Part shown: positions 1 through 6,272 of the stretch, piece by piece
Layout: every line of letters begins with the position of its first letter
Numbering within the stretch: the stretch's first letter is position 1
NCBI GenBank assembly: GCA_904398675.1
Contig: CAJFPI010000040.1
Span: 1 to 15,297, forward strand
DNA: 15,297 bases
Direction: 5' to 3'
Source of the DNA: an uncultured Oscillospiraceae bacterium
Lineage (GTDB): Bacteria > Bacillota > Clostridia > Oscillospirales > Oscillospiraceae
The notes under the pieces: model-generated
What the model was told of the DNA's origin: nothing
Databases searched by the model: none
What the model saw: the letters and a program-made list of their open reading frames with translations, nothing else
Translations under genes and position numbers: made by a program

Positions 1-53
1 AAAATCCTCTTGAAAAAAGTCCAAGTATGGGCTATTATGTCAAGTACAAATAA
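1..53 (+). CDS. C-terminal end of an unidentified protein (partial)
   Basis: An open frame runs from the left edge to a TAA at 51-53. Its last residues read NPLEKSPSMGYYVKYK. The tail looks like ordinary protein, and a rho-independent terminator follows 20 bp later, which supports a real gene end rather than chance. Only about 16 residues are visible, so no family can be named. It converges on the recombinase gene at 101-946. If the sigmaK-like fragment at 1281-1352 marks an element boundary, this gene would lie inside that element. Confidence 0.45.
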   Translation, partial: NPLEKSPSMGYYVKYK

Positions 54-72
54 ACTGGCAAATATATCCAAC

Positions 73-102
73 ACCACAGAAGAAGAAATCTGTGGTTTTT
101 TT
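73..102 (+). terminator. Rho-independent terminator after the left-edge gene
   Basis: An 8-bp perfect stem (ACCACAGA at 73-80, TCTGTGGT at 89-96) with an 8-nt loop is followed directly by a T run at 96-102. On the + strand this is a textbook intrinsic terminator for the gene ending at 53. It abuts the stop codon of the convergent recombinase gene. Confidence 0.75.
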
Positions 103-946
103 ATAGGAGAAGGTTCATTTTTTCCAGCCGTGCCAAGTGGGCCTCGCCGGACTCCATGATATACAGCCGGGTCGTTTCGATGCTGGAGTGGCCCAGCAGA
201 TCGGCCAGCTTTGCGATATCTTTTTCCATGCTGTAGAAGACCCGGGCGAACAGATGGCGCAGATTATGGGGGAAAACCTTTTTAGGCGGCACATCAGCGC
301 CGCGGCAGAGGGCCTTCATTTCATGCCAGATATTGCTGCGGTCCAGGGGACGCCCGTTTCGCGTAACGAACACAGGGCCGTCCCTCCGCTTTTGTTCCCT
401 GATGTAGCGCAGCAGAAGGACCTGCAGCTTGCGGGAGAGAAAAATCACGCGGGTCTTTCCTTTACAGCGCACCTCCGCCCGGCCGCAGCGCACAGCCGCC
501 ACAGTGATATGCTCCAGCTCGCTGACCCGCACGCCGGTGGCGCAGATAGTCTGCAGGACCAGCATCAGCCGCTGGTTTCCATTTCGGCCGGCCGTCCGGA
601 CGAGCCGGAGATACTCTTCGCGGCTCAGCTCCCGGTTCTTGTCTGTAAAGATGCGCCGCTGCCGGCGCAGGTATTTCACCTGCAGGTCATATAACCCGTG
701 GAAGGACAAAAAGCGGTTGAGCGCGGTAAGCATGCCGTTCATCGTTCCCACAGCCCGGGTGCGGGCCAGCTCCTCTTTCCGCGCAATCAGCTGCTCCTTG
801 GTGACAGCGCTGTCCGGCGGCAGAAAGGCCAGGAAAAGGCGCAGGTCATGCATATACTTTTGGATGGTGGGGCGGCTCCGCTCCTCTCCGGTCAGCGCCT
901 GTTCAAATGATTCCAGCATTGCCGAGGTAATGGGGTAAGACTCCAT
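101..946 (-). CDS. Tyrosine recombinase/integrase (XerC/D-like)
   Basis: A 281-residue site-specific recombinase that breaks and rejoins DNA through a tyrosine-phosphate intermediate. Residues 1-85 form an N-terminal SAM-like core-binding region; the catalytic domain follows. The full catalytic set is visible: Arg140 (ATGVRVSEL), Lys164 (CKGKTR), His227-x-x-Arg230 (PHNLRH), His253 (LLGHSS) and nucleophile Tyr262 (TTRLY). The length is that of a compact XerC/D or small-element integrase. The frame is open for 61 codons further upstream, but the start at 946 is chosen because AAGGAG lies 9 bp before the ATG, the protein begins as XerC/D proteins do, and the extension crosses the promoter. The gene sits about 335 bp from an orphan sigmaK-like 3' end, which suggests it is the recombinase of an element with a boundary there. 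A housekeeping Xer protein is less likely but possible. Confidence 0.9.
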   Translation of the reverse strand: MESYPITSAMLESFEQALTGEERSRPTIQKYMHDLRLFLAFLPPDSAVTKEQLIARKEELARTRAVGTMNGMLTALNRFLSFHGLYDLQVKYLRRQRRIFTDKNRELSREEYLRLVRTAGRNGNQRLMLVLQTICATGVRVSELEHITVAAVRCGRAEVRCKGKTRVIFLSRKLQVLLLRYIREQKRRDGPVFVTRNGRPLDRSNIWHEMKALCRGADVPPKKVFPHNLRHLFARVFYSMEKDIAKLADLLGHSSIETTRLYIMESGEAHLARLEKMNLLL

Positions 947-981
947 AGCATCGCTCTCCTTATTTAATAAATGTATGTATG

Positions 982-1010
982 ATTGTAGCAGTCCTGGCGC
1001 AACATGTCCA
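982..1010 (-). promoter_or_regulatory. Promoter of the tyrosine recombinase
   Basis: On the minus strand, TGGACA (1010-1005) and TACAAT (987-982) are separated by exactly 17 bp, a near-consensus sigmaA-type promoter. Transcription would start near 975, about 30 nt before the ATG at 946. A CATACATT stretch just downstream resembles the -10 of sporulation sigmaE promoters, but no matching -35 is seen. Confidence 0.6.
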
Positions 1011-1276
1011 AGGTGTGGGCGCAGGACGGCGGGCGGCCAGACGGGGCGGAGGGGTTTCCTCCGCCTCTGGTGCTGTTGGCGCCGGTATGGGGTAAGCGCA
1101 TCCTGCTTAAAAGGGCGGGAAACGGCCATGGGCAGCGGAGGGGGGCGGTCCGCTTGGAAGGAGCTGGTCCGGCCCCCTCATTTTCGGGGCTTGACGAAAG
1201 GGAGGCGAACCTGCCATAATAGCCAGAGAGGCGGGTGGAGGGGCAGGCTGCCGCCGGGCAGCTTGCAATAAGCGCG
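1011..1276. other. GC-rich non-coding interval between recombinase and sigma fragment
   Basis: No convincing gene is seen here. Short open frames exist on both strands, but they are rich in Gly, Arg, Pro and Ser, lack good ribosome sites and resemble no family known to me. Two GC-rich inverted repeats are present: GGCGGAGG/CCTCCGCC with a 5-nt loop (1045-1065), and a GAGGGGG/CCCCCTC pairing between about 1139 and 1179. Neither has a T tail. Because the interval lies between a recombinase gene and a probable attachment junction, it may hold arm-type or accessory sites, but that is inference from position. Confidence 0.4.
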
Positions 1277-1292
1277 GCGCGATGTATCGCGC
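1277..1292. repeat. Perfect inverted repeat at the sigma-fragment junction (candidate recombination core)
   Basis: GCGCGAT (1277-1283) and ATCGCGC (1286-1292) form a perfect 7-bp inverted repeat around a 2-bp centre. Recognisable sigma-factor coding begins at 1284, inside this palindrome, and ends abruptly to its left. Tyrosine recombinases bind inverted core sites, so this is a plausible crossover site. The 2-bp spacing is shorter than the usual 6-8 bp overlap, so the true core may be wider or offset. Confidence 0.4.
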
Positions 1293-1352
1293 ATTGAGAA
1301 AAAAGCGCTGGAAAAGCTGAGAGCAGAGCTGGAGCGGTGGGAAACGCCGTGA
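1281..1352 (+). pseudogene. Orphan 3' end of a sigmaK-like sporulation sigma factor
   Basis: Twenty-three codons followed by TGA at 1350-1352 read DVSRIEKKALEKLRAELERW and then ETP. VSRIEKKALEKLR matches the end of the region 4.2 helix-turn-helix and following helix of sporulation sigma factors of the SigK/SigE type, where the usual context is SRSYVSRIEKKAL. The frame shows nothing sigma-like upstream: it runs into ARR and a TAA at 1269-1271, and the other two + strand frames give no sigma homology either. There is no start codon or ribosome site, so this is not a free-standing gene. Either the other part of sigK lies beyond the left edge and the two are joined by excision, or this is a displaced 3' end left by an integrating element. 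Identification rests on a short but highly characteristic motif. Confidence 0.65.
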
Positions 1353-1450
1353 CAGGCTGCACAGCAGCCCGCATGGGAGGGCTGGACAAGACAATCCGCA
1401 GGAAAATTTGCAGTTTTGACAGATAAGGGTATAGAAAAAAGATTGGCATG

Positions 1451-1459
1451 TGATATAAT
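1451..1459 (+). promoter_or_regulatory. Extended -10 promoter of the glycan/lipid cluster
   Basis: TGATATAAT at 1451-1459 is a perfect extended -10 element (TGnTATAAT). A TTGACA at 1416-1421 is too distant (32 bp) to be its -35, and the hexamer at the correct distance is poor, so the promoter would depend on the extended -10. Transcription would begin near 1466, leaving a leader of about 250 nt before the glycosyltransferase. Confidence 0.5.
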
Positions 1460-1546
1460 AGCGGCGAGTTGATAAAAGATTGAAAATTGCGGAATACACT
1501 TTTTTACTGACCTGTGACGTGTGTTCTGAAAATGAGGGGGAAAAGA

Positions 1547-1699
1547 ATGATGAAGAATCGGATGAGTCTGGGCGGCGGGTACATACTGCGGCCGCTTATG
1601 ACAAACGTATTTGGTCCCGGCTGCCCTGCAGCAGCCCGGACATTTTCACATGAGGGCGTCCGGGCGGCCGCCTGGAGCAGCGCTGCGGCTGCGCTGTGA
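1547..1699 (+). CDS. Possible small leader ORF (50 aa), unrecognised
   Basis: A 50-codon frame begins ATGATGAAG with a purine-rich GAGGGGG (1534-1540) 6 bp upstream, and ends in TGA at 1697-1699, 14 bp before the glycosyltransferase start. The first half (MMKNRMSLGGGYILRPLM) could be protein; the second half is Ala-rich and compositionally uncertain. I recognise no family. It may be an upstream ORF coupling translation to the glycosyltransferase, a gene remnant, or chance. The DNA around its end can fold (CAGCGC at 1678-1683 with GCGCTG at 1691-1696; CCGGCTGC/GCAGCCCGG between 1617 and 1639), close to the downstream ribosome site. Confidence 0.25.
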   Translation: MMKNRMSLGGGYILRPLMTNVFGPGCPAAARTFSHEGVRAAAWSSAAAAL

Positions 1700-1713
1700 C
1701 AGAGAGGTCCGGA

Positions 1714-2802
1714 ATGGAAAAACACTATCACAGTATTGTAGCCATCCCTGCGCTCAACCCGCCGGACACCTTGATTTCTTATGTGGAGGAGCTGCTGCGG
1801 CGCGGGATCCCGCAGGTCGTGGTGGTCAACGACGGCAGCGCGCCGGAATATGGCGGCCTGTTTCAGAAACTGAGGGAGCAGCCGGGCTGCACGGTGCTGG
1901 ACCATCCGAAAAACCGGGGAAAGGGCTGTGCATTGAAAACCGCCTATCAGTATGTGATGGGGCGGGAGGACTGGGCCGGATATAACGGGGTGATCACAGC
2001 AGACGCCGACGGGCAGCACGGCGCGGCGGATGTCTGCGCCGTCTCCCAGGTGCTGGACCGCGTCGCGGATCAGATTGTGCTGGGTGTGCGGAATCTGCGG
2101 GCGGAGAACGTCCCTACCCGGTCAAAGCTTGGCAACCGGGTCACCAGCTATATTTTCCACCTCTTGTATGGCGCCCGCCTGGAGGACACCCAGACGGGCC
2201 TGCGGGGCATCCCCAGGGGGCTGCTGGAGTGGAACGCGGCGGTGAAGGGCGAGCGCTTTGAATATGAGATGAATGTCCTGATCTCTGCCGTGCGGGATGG
2301 GATCCCCTTTTACTCGGTCCCCATTGAGACCATCTATTTTGACAACAACGCCGGCACCCATCTCACCAACATCCGGGACCCGTGGCGGATCTTTCTGATC
2401 CTGCTGTCCGGCCTGGGGCGCTATACGGGCATGGCGGCCTTCAGCGCTGTGGTGGACGTGGCCAGTTTCTATGTGTGCTATCGTTTCCTGTTCGCATCAC
2501 TGCCGCTGGCGCTGTGCTATTTATGGTCCGTGGTGATCTCCCGGGGCCTCTCATCTCTTCTCAACTATACGCTGAACCGCCGCTATGTCTTCGGCGGCGG
2601 CAGGCTCCACTGGCGCACGGCCCTGCGCTACTACTGCCTGTGGGCGGGGCAGATGGCTGCATCCTACGGCCTTTTGATGGGGATGAGCCAGATCCTGCCC
2701 CGTGTCCCGGCGGTGATCAACAAGGCGCTGATCGACATGATCCTGGCAGTCGGCAGTTATCAGATCCAGCTGCGCTGGGTCTTCCGCCACGAGGAGGGAT
2801 AA
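1714..2802 (+). CDS. Glycosyltransferase family 2 (DPM1-like) fused to a GtrA-like membrane domain
   Basis: A 362-residue two-domain protein. Residues 5-225 form a GT-A fold like dolichol/polyprenyl-phosphate sugar transferases, with NDGS at 39-42 and the metal-binding DADGQH at 97-102, followed by the DTQTGLRG segment (158-165) typical of this class. Residues 235-360 carry about four membrane segments with the GtrA signature NYTLNRRYVF near 284-293. By family knowledge, the GT domain loads a sugar onto a polyprenyl phosphate at the inner face, and GtrA domains help move such sugar-lipids across the membrane; fusions of the two are known. The frame allows a GTG at 1696, but ATG 1714 is preferred because AGAGAGG lies 6 bp upstream. 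First gene of a + strand cluster, 5 bp from the acyltransferase. Sugar and acceptor are unknown. Confidence 0.88.
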   Translation: MEKHYHSIVAIPALNPPDTLISYVEELLRRGIPQVVVVNDGSAPEYGGLFQKLREQPGCTVLDHPKNRGKGCALKTAYQYVMGREDWAGYNGVITADADGQHGAADVCAVSQVLDRVADQIVLGVRNLRAENVPTRSKLGNRVTSYIFHLLYGARLEDTQTGLRGIPRGLLEWNAAVKGERFEYEMNVLISAVRDGIPFYSVPIETIYFDNNAGTHLTNIRDPWRIFLILLSGLGRYTGMAAFSAVVDVASFYVCYRFLFASLPLALCYLWSVVISRGLSSLLNYTLNRRYVFGGGRLHWRTALRYYCLWAGQMAASYGLLMGMSQILPRVPAVINKALIDMILAVGSYQIQLRWVFRHEEG

Positions 2803-2807
2803 CGGCC

Positions 2808-3479
2808 GTGATTCAGAGAGGCGCACTATTTTATCTGTGCCGCGGTGTGCTGCGCGTGAAAAATCTGGGATGGCGCACAGAGGTGGAACAATTTCAGCGG
2901 CCTTGCGTCTATATCTGCAGCCACAGCAATATGGCCGGCCCGCTGACCACCCTGGCGCAGCTGCCGTTTCCGGTGCGCCCGTGGGTGCTGTATCTGTTTT
3001 TTGACAGGGAGGCATGCCGGAAGCAGTATGCCGAATACACCTTTTCCAAGCGGTTCGGCCTGCCCCGGCGGCTGGCAGACCTCCTGGCGTCGCTGACATC
3101 GGGCTTTGTCAGCTCGCTGGTCCGTTCGGCGGCGGCCATCCCGGTCTACCGCGGCTCTGTTCAGGTAGCCGCCACCTTTCGGGAGACCATTGCGGCCCTG
3201 GATGCGGGGGACAGCGTGATCATCTATCCGGATGTGGATTACGCCGACAGCAGCGAGGGGATCGGGGAGATCTACAAGGGTTTCCTGCTGCTGGAGCGGT
3301 TCTGGCGGCGGAAACACAGCGAGCCGCTGCTGTTCGTCCCCATCCGGATGGACAGGAAGAAAAAGCTCCTGCGCTCCGAGCACCCCGAGCAGTTTGACCG
3401 GGACAGGCCCTTTGACGAGGAGATGGAGCGGGTAAGCCGGGCGCTGCGCCGGGACATCAATGCGGAAACAAAAGGTTAA
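2808..3479 (+). CDS. PlsC-like acyltransferase family protein, divergent
   Basis: A 223-residue protein resembling lysophosphatidate/glycerol-phosphate acyltransferases, which move fatty acyl chains to a lipid or glycan hydroxyl at the inner membrane face. The equivalent of motif I is YICSHSNMAGPL (35-46): His39 is in place, but the Asp of the HX4D dyad is Gly44. IPVYRG (111-116) fits motif II, and IIYPDVDY (138-145) sits where PlsC proteins have FPEGTRS. The frame is open far upstream over the previous gene, but GTG at 2808 is chosen because GAGGAGGG (2791-2798), at the end of the previous gene, is 9 bp before it, and the protein then starts just before the homologous core. The tight spacing suggests co-translation with the GT2-GtrA gene. 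The missing Asp makes activity or chemistry uncertain; a lineage-specific subfamily is more likely than decay, since the rest is intact. Confidence 0.75.
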   Translation: MIQRGALFYLCRGVLRVKNLGWRTEVEQFQRPCVYICSHSNMAGPLTTLAQLPFPVRPWVLYLFFDREACRKQYAEYTFSKRFGLPRRLADLLASLTSGFVSSLVRSAAAIPVYRGSVQVAATFRETIAALDAGDSVIIYPDVDYADSSEGIGEIYKGFLLLERFWRRKHSEPLLFVPIRMDRKKKLLRSEHPEQFDRDRPFDEEMERVSRALRRDINAETKG

Positions 3480-3526
3480 ATGTAGGTGAAAGATTGTCCG
3501 GTGTAGAAGAAAAATAGAAAACTACC

Positions 3527-3535
3527 TGCTATGAT
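3527..3535 (+). promoter_or_regulatory. Probable internal promoter upstream of the VTT gene
   Basis: TGCTATGAT (3527-3535) is an extended -10 element in the 113-bp gap after the acyltransferase. No good -35 is seen at 17 bp. A short inverted repeat (AGCCGG at 3544-3549, CCGGCT at 3556-3561) follows near the expected start of transcription. The gap has no terminator, so read-through from upstream is also expected. Confidence 0.45.
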
Positions 3536-3592
3536 GGTACTATAGCCGGTGCAGGCCGGCTGAAAACTACCGGAGCAGGAGGTCCGATCACC

Positions 3593-4309
3593 ATGCAGCA
3601 TCCGCACCGCGAATTAACTGAGTTGCAGCGCAAGCGCCTGGCCGCCGCAAGCATTGTGATTTTCATAGTGTTCTTTGCCGTGATCTTCTGGTTTGTGGGG
3701 CGGCCGCTGGTGCAGTTTGTCTCCCAGCCGGAGGCATTTCGCGACTGGGTGGACAGCATGGGCGTGTGGAGCCGCCTGGCGTTTATTGGGATGATGGCCC
3801 TGCAGATCTTTGTGGCGGTGATTCCCGGCGAGCCGCTGGAGATGGGGGCTGGTTACGCCTTCGGCTCCATTCAGGGAACAGTGCTGTGCCTTCTGGGGGC
3901 GGCGCTGGGCAGCATTCTGGTGGTCCTCTTCGTGCGCTATTTCGGCGTGAAGGCAGTGGAGGTGTTTTTTTCCAGAGAGAAGATCCAGTCCCTGCGGTTC
4001 CTGCAGAATAAGCAGCGGCGAAACACTTTGTTTTTCACCCTCTTTTTTATCCCGGGCACGCCCAAGGACATCCTGACCTATGTGGCGGGCCTGACGGATA
4101 TCCGGCTGGGGACCTGGCTTTTGATCACCACGCCCGCCCGTATCCCCAGCATCATCACCTCTACCATCAGCGGCGACGCGCTGGGGGTGGGAAATCTCAC
4201 CTTCGCAATCCTGGTTTTCGGCGTAACACTGCTCATCAGCGCCGGGGGCCTGATTATGTACCAAAGAATATGCAGAGCAAATGAGGAAGGCAGCCATGGA
4301 ATTGATTGA
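3593..4309 (+). CDS. TVP38/TMEM64 (VTT/DedA-superfamily) membrane protein
   Basis: A 238-residue integral membrane protein with segments near 20-36, 60-78, 92-116, 145-157, 172-192 and 200-223. The VTT hallmarks are present: a first re-entrant region IPGEPLEMGAGYAFG (77-91) and a second with IPGTPKDILTYVAGL (153-167). Family members act as phospholipid scramblases or as carriers that recycle undecaprenyl phosphate across the bilayer. The start is supported by GGAGG upstream of ATG 3593. It overlaps the next glycosyltransferase start by 14 bp, so the two are probably translationally coupled. Between two glycosyltransferases and an acyltransferase, a role in flipping the lipid carrier or glycolipid product is reasonable, but this is inferred from context. 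Confidence 0.88.
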   Translation: MQHPHRELTELQRKRLAAASIVIFIVFFAVIFWFVGRPLVQFVSQPEAFRDWVDSMGVWSRLAFIGMMALQIFVAVIPGEPLEMGAGYAFGSIQGTVLCLLGAALGSILVVLFVRYFGVKAVEVFFSREKIQSLRFLQNKQRRNTLFFTLFFIPGTPKDILTYVAGLTDIRLGTWLLITTPARIPSIITSTISGDALGVGNLTFAILVFGVTLLISAGGLIMYQRICRANEEGSHGID

Positions 4310-5579
4310 AACCATTCGTCTGATCAACTACGGCATCGCAGTGCTATTTTTCCTGTGTTATTTTTACCAATTTGTGTATATCCCCGTGCCGTTTTTAAAG
4401 CGTGACAAGCCCCACAGGGCGGAAAAGCTGCACCGCTATGCGGTGCTGATCTGCGGGCGGAATGAGGAGAAGGTCATCGGCTACCTGGTGGACAGCATCC
4501 GCGCCCAGGATTACCCTGCGGATCTGGTGACCATCTTTGTTCTGGCGGACAACTGTACCGACGCCACAGCCAAGGTGGCTGCGGACCACGGCGCCGTGGT
4601 CTATGAGCGGTTCAACCAGACCCAGGTGGGCAAGGGGTACGCCATGGAGTTCCTGCTGGAGAAACTGCGGGCGGACTACGAGCCCTTTGACGGGTACTTC
4701 GTCTTTGACGCGGATAACCTGCTGGAGCCGGATTACATCACCCAGATGAACCGCACCTTCAGCGACGGGTATGAGATCATCACCAGCTACCGCAATTCCA
4801 AAAACTACGGCGACAACTGGATCTCCGCCGGCTATGGCCTGTGGTTCCTGCGTGAGGCGGCATTTTTGAACCATCCGCGCTGCCTCCTGGGGACCAGTTG
4901 CGCCGTATCGGGTACTGGGTTCCTCTTCAGCCATGCCGTTCTGGAGGAGTGCGGCGGGTGGCCCTTCCATCTTCTGACGGAGGACATCGAGTTCACCATC
5001 CACAACATTACCCGCGGGCGGAAGATCGGCTACTGCGGCGCCGCCGTCTACTACGACGAGCAGCCCACCAAGTTCCGTCAGTCCTGGCACCAGCGGATGC
5101 GCTGGGCCAGGGGCTATCTCCAGGTCTTCGGCAAGTACGGCACACAGCTGATCCGGGGGATTTTCCGCCGGGGCGGCTTTGCCTGCTTTGATATGTGCAT
5201 GAACATCATGCCCGCCATCATTCTGACCTCCATCAGCCTGGTGGTCAATATTGCGGTGCTGGCGCTGACCTTCTGGAGCGGTGCGGGCTTTTTGCCGGCG
5301 GTTCTCTCCACGCTGCAGGCGGTTTTGAACACCTATCTGCTGTTCCTCATGGTGGGCGGCATCACAACCATCGCCCAGTGGAACCAGATCAACACCTCTG
5401 CAGGCAGAAAGATCCTCTATATGTTTACTTTCCCCATCTTTATGTTTACATATGTGCCCATCTCCTTTGTGGCGCTGTTCAAGAAGGTGGAGTGGAAACA
5501 TATCGATCACACGGTGTCCGTCTCCATGAAGGATATGCGGAAACGGGGCGGTGTGAAGGATACCACCAGAATCCCATAA
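4296..5579 (+). CDS. Membrane glycosyltransferase family 2 (processive-type, BcsA/hyaluronan-synthase-like)
   Basis: A 427-residue GT2 enzyme with one N-terminal membrane segment (12-32), a cytosolic GT-A domain, and three or four C-terminal segments (about 302-328, 335-358, 372-394). The catalytic motifs of inverting, often processive GT2 enzymes are all visible: DAD at 138-140 for metal and nucleotide-sugar, TED at 228-230 with the likely catalytic base, and QRMRW at 266-270 (QxxRW). It could transfer one sugar or build a chain; the short C-terminal membrane part and absence of a PilZ domain mean the product cannot be predicted. ATG 4296 is preferred to the in-frame ATG 4281 because AGGAAGG lies 5 bp before it. 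The start overlaps the VTT gene, and 18 bp separates its stop from the response regulator, indicating one transcript. Confidence 0.88.
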   Translation: MELIETIRLINYGIAVLFFLCYFYQFVYIPVPFLKRDKPHRAEKLHRYAVLICGRNEEKVIGYLVDSIRAQDYPADLVTIFVLADNCTDATAKVAADHGAVVYERFNQTQVGKGYAMEFLLEKLRADYEPFDGYFVFDADNLLEPDYITQMNRTFSDGYEIITSYRNSKNYGDNWISAGYGLWFLREAAFLNHPRCLLGTSCAVSGTGFLFSHAVLEECGGWPFHLLTEDIEFTIHNITRGRKIGYCGAAVYYDEQPTKFRQSWHQRMRWARGYLQVFGKYGTQLIRGIFRRGGFACFDMCMNIMPAIILTSISLVVNIAVLALTFWSGAGFLPAVLSTLQAVLNTYLLFLMVGGITTIAQWNQINTSAGRKILYMFTFPIFMFTYVPISFVALFKKVEWKHIDHTVSVSMKDMRKRGGVKDTTRIP

Positions 5580-5597
5580 GAAAGGAGCGGCAGACCT

Positions 5598-6272
5598 TTG
5601 GCCCAGCGCATTTTGATCGTGGACGATGTGGCGGACATTGCCGATATGCTCAGCAGCTATTTTCGCCGTCAGGGCTATGAGACCATGACCGCCTATGACG
5701 GCGCCGGCGCCCTCCGGCTGGCGGCGCGCCAGCCGGATATGATCCTGCTGGATGTGAACCTGCCGGATATGGATGGGTTTGACGTGTGCCGGCGGATCCG
5801 GGAGGGGGTGTCCTGCCCCATCCTGTTCCTCACCGCCAGGATCGAGGACAGCGACAAGATCCAGGGCTTTGCCGTGGGCGGGGACGACTATGTGGTCAAG
5901 CCCTTTTCCCTGGAGGAGCTGAACGCCCGGGTGGCCGCCCATCTGCGCCGGGAGGAGCGCCACGCGGGGCGGATGGAGGTCCGCTTTGACGAGGATTTGA
6001 TGATCAACTACTCCGACCGCACCGTTACCTTCCGGGGGGAGACGCTGAGCTTTGCCAAGAAGGAGTTTGACATCATCGAGTTCCTGTCCCAGCATGTGGG
6101 GCAGGTGTTCGATAAGGAGCGGATCTACGAGCGGGTCTGGGGCTATGACAGCGAGGGCGACAGCGCGGTTATTGCCGAGCATATCCGCCGTATCCGGATG
6201 AAACTGGCCAAGGCCGGCGCAAAACCCTACATAGAGACCGTGTGGGGGGTGGGGTACAAATGGGTGCGTTGA
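5598..6272 (+). CDS. OmpR/PhoB-family response regulator
   Basis: A 224-residue transcription regulator. The receiver domain (about 3-115) has acidic residues at Asp9-Asp10, phospho-acceptor Asp52 (LLDVNLP), Thr79 and Lys101. A winged-helix DNA-binding domain follows (about 125-224) with the usual ending IETVWGVGYKWVR. Phosphorylation by the adjacent kinase should control DNA binding. The start is an unusual TTG at 5598, supported by AAGGAG (5582-5587) and by the sequence beginning AQRILIVDD immediately after. It lies 18 bp after the GT2 gene and overlaps the kinase start by 13 bp, so regulator, kinase and biosynthetic genes appear to share a transcript; autoregulation is plausible. Confidence 0.95.
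   Translation: MAQRILIVDDVADIADMLSSYFRRQGYETMTAYDGAGALRLAARQPDMILLDVNLPDMDGFDVCRRIREGVSCPILFLTARIEDSDKIQGFAVGGDDYVVKPFSLEELNARVAAHLRREERHAGRMEVRFDEDLMINYSDRTVTFRGETLSFAKKEFDIIEFLSQHVGQVFDKERIYERVWGYDSEGDSAVIAEHIRRIRMKLAKAGAKPYIETVWGVGYKWVR

Noticed and set aside
101..946. Housekeeping XerC/XerD acting at dif
   Set aside because: Not excluded outright, but the adjacent sigma-gene fragment and the inverted repeat at the junction fit an element-associated recombinase better; no dif-like site is seen.
1416..1421. TTGACA as the -35 of the promoter at 1451-1459
   Set aside because: The spacing to TATAAT is 32 bp, far outside the workable range; the extended -10 explains the promoter better.
964..1499. 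Overlapping open frames on both strands (such as 975-1271 + and 964-1449 -)
   Set aside because: Composition is Gly/Arg/Pro/Ser-rich, there are no good ribosome sites, and several overlap each other; treated as non-coding apart from the sigma fragment.
4395..6182. A 595-codon minus-strand open frame
   Set aside because: Antisense to the GT2 and response-regulator genes, with no family resemblance and no ribosome site.
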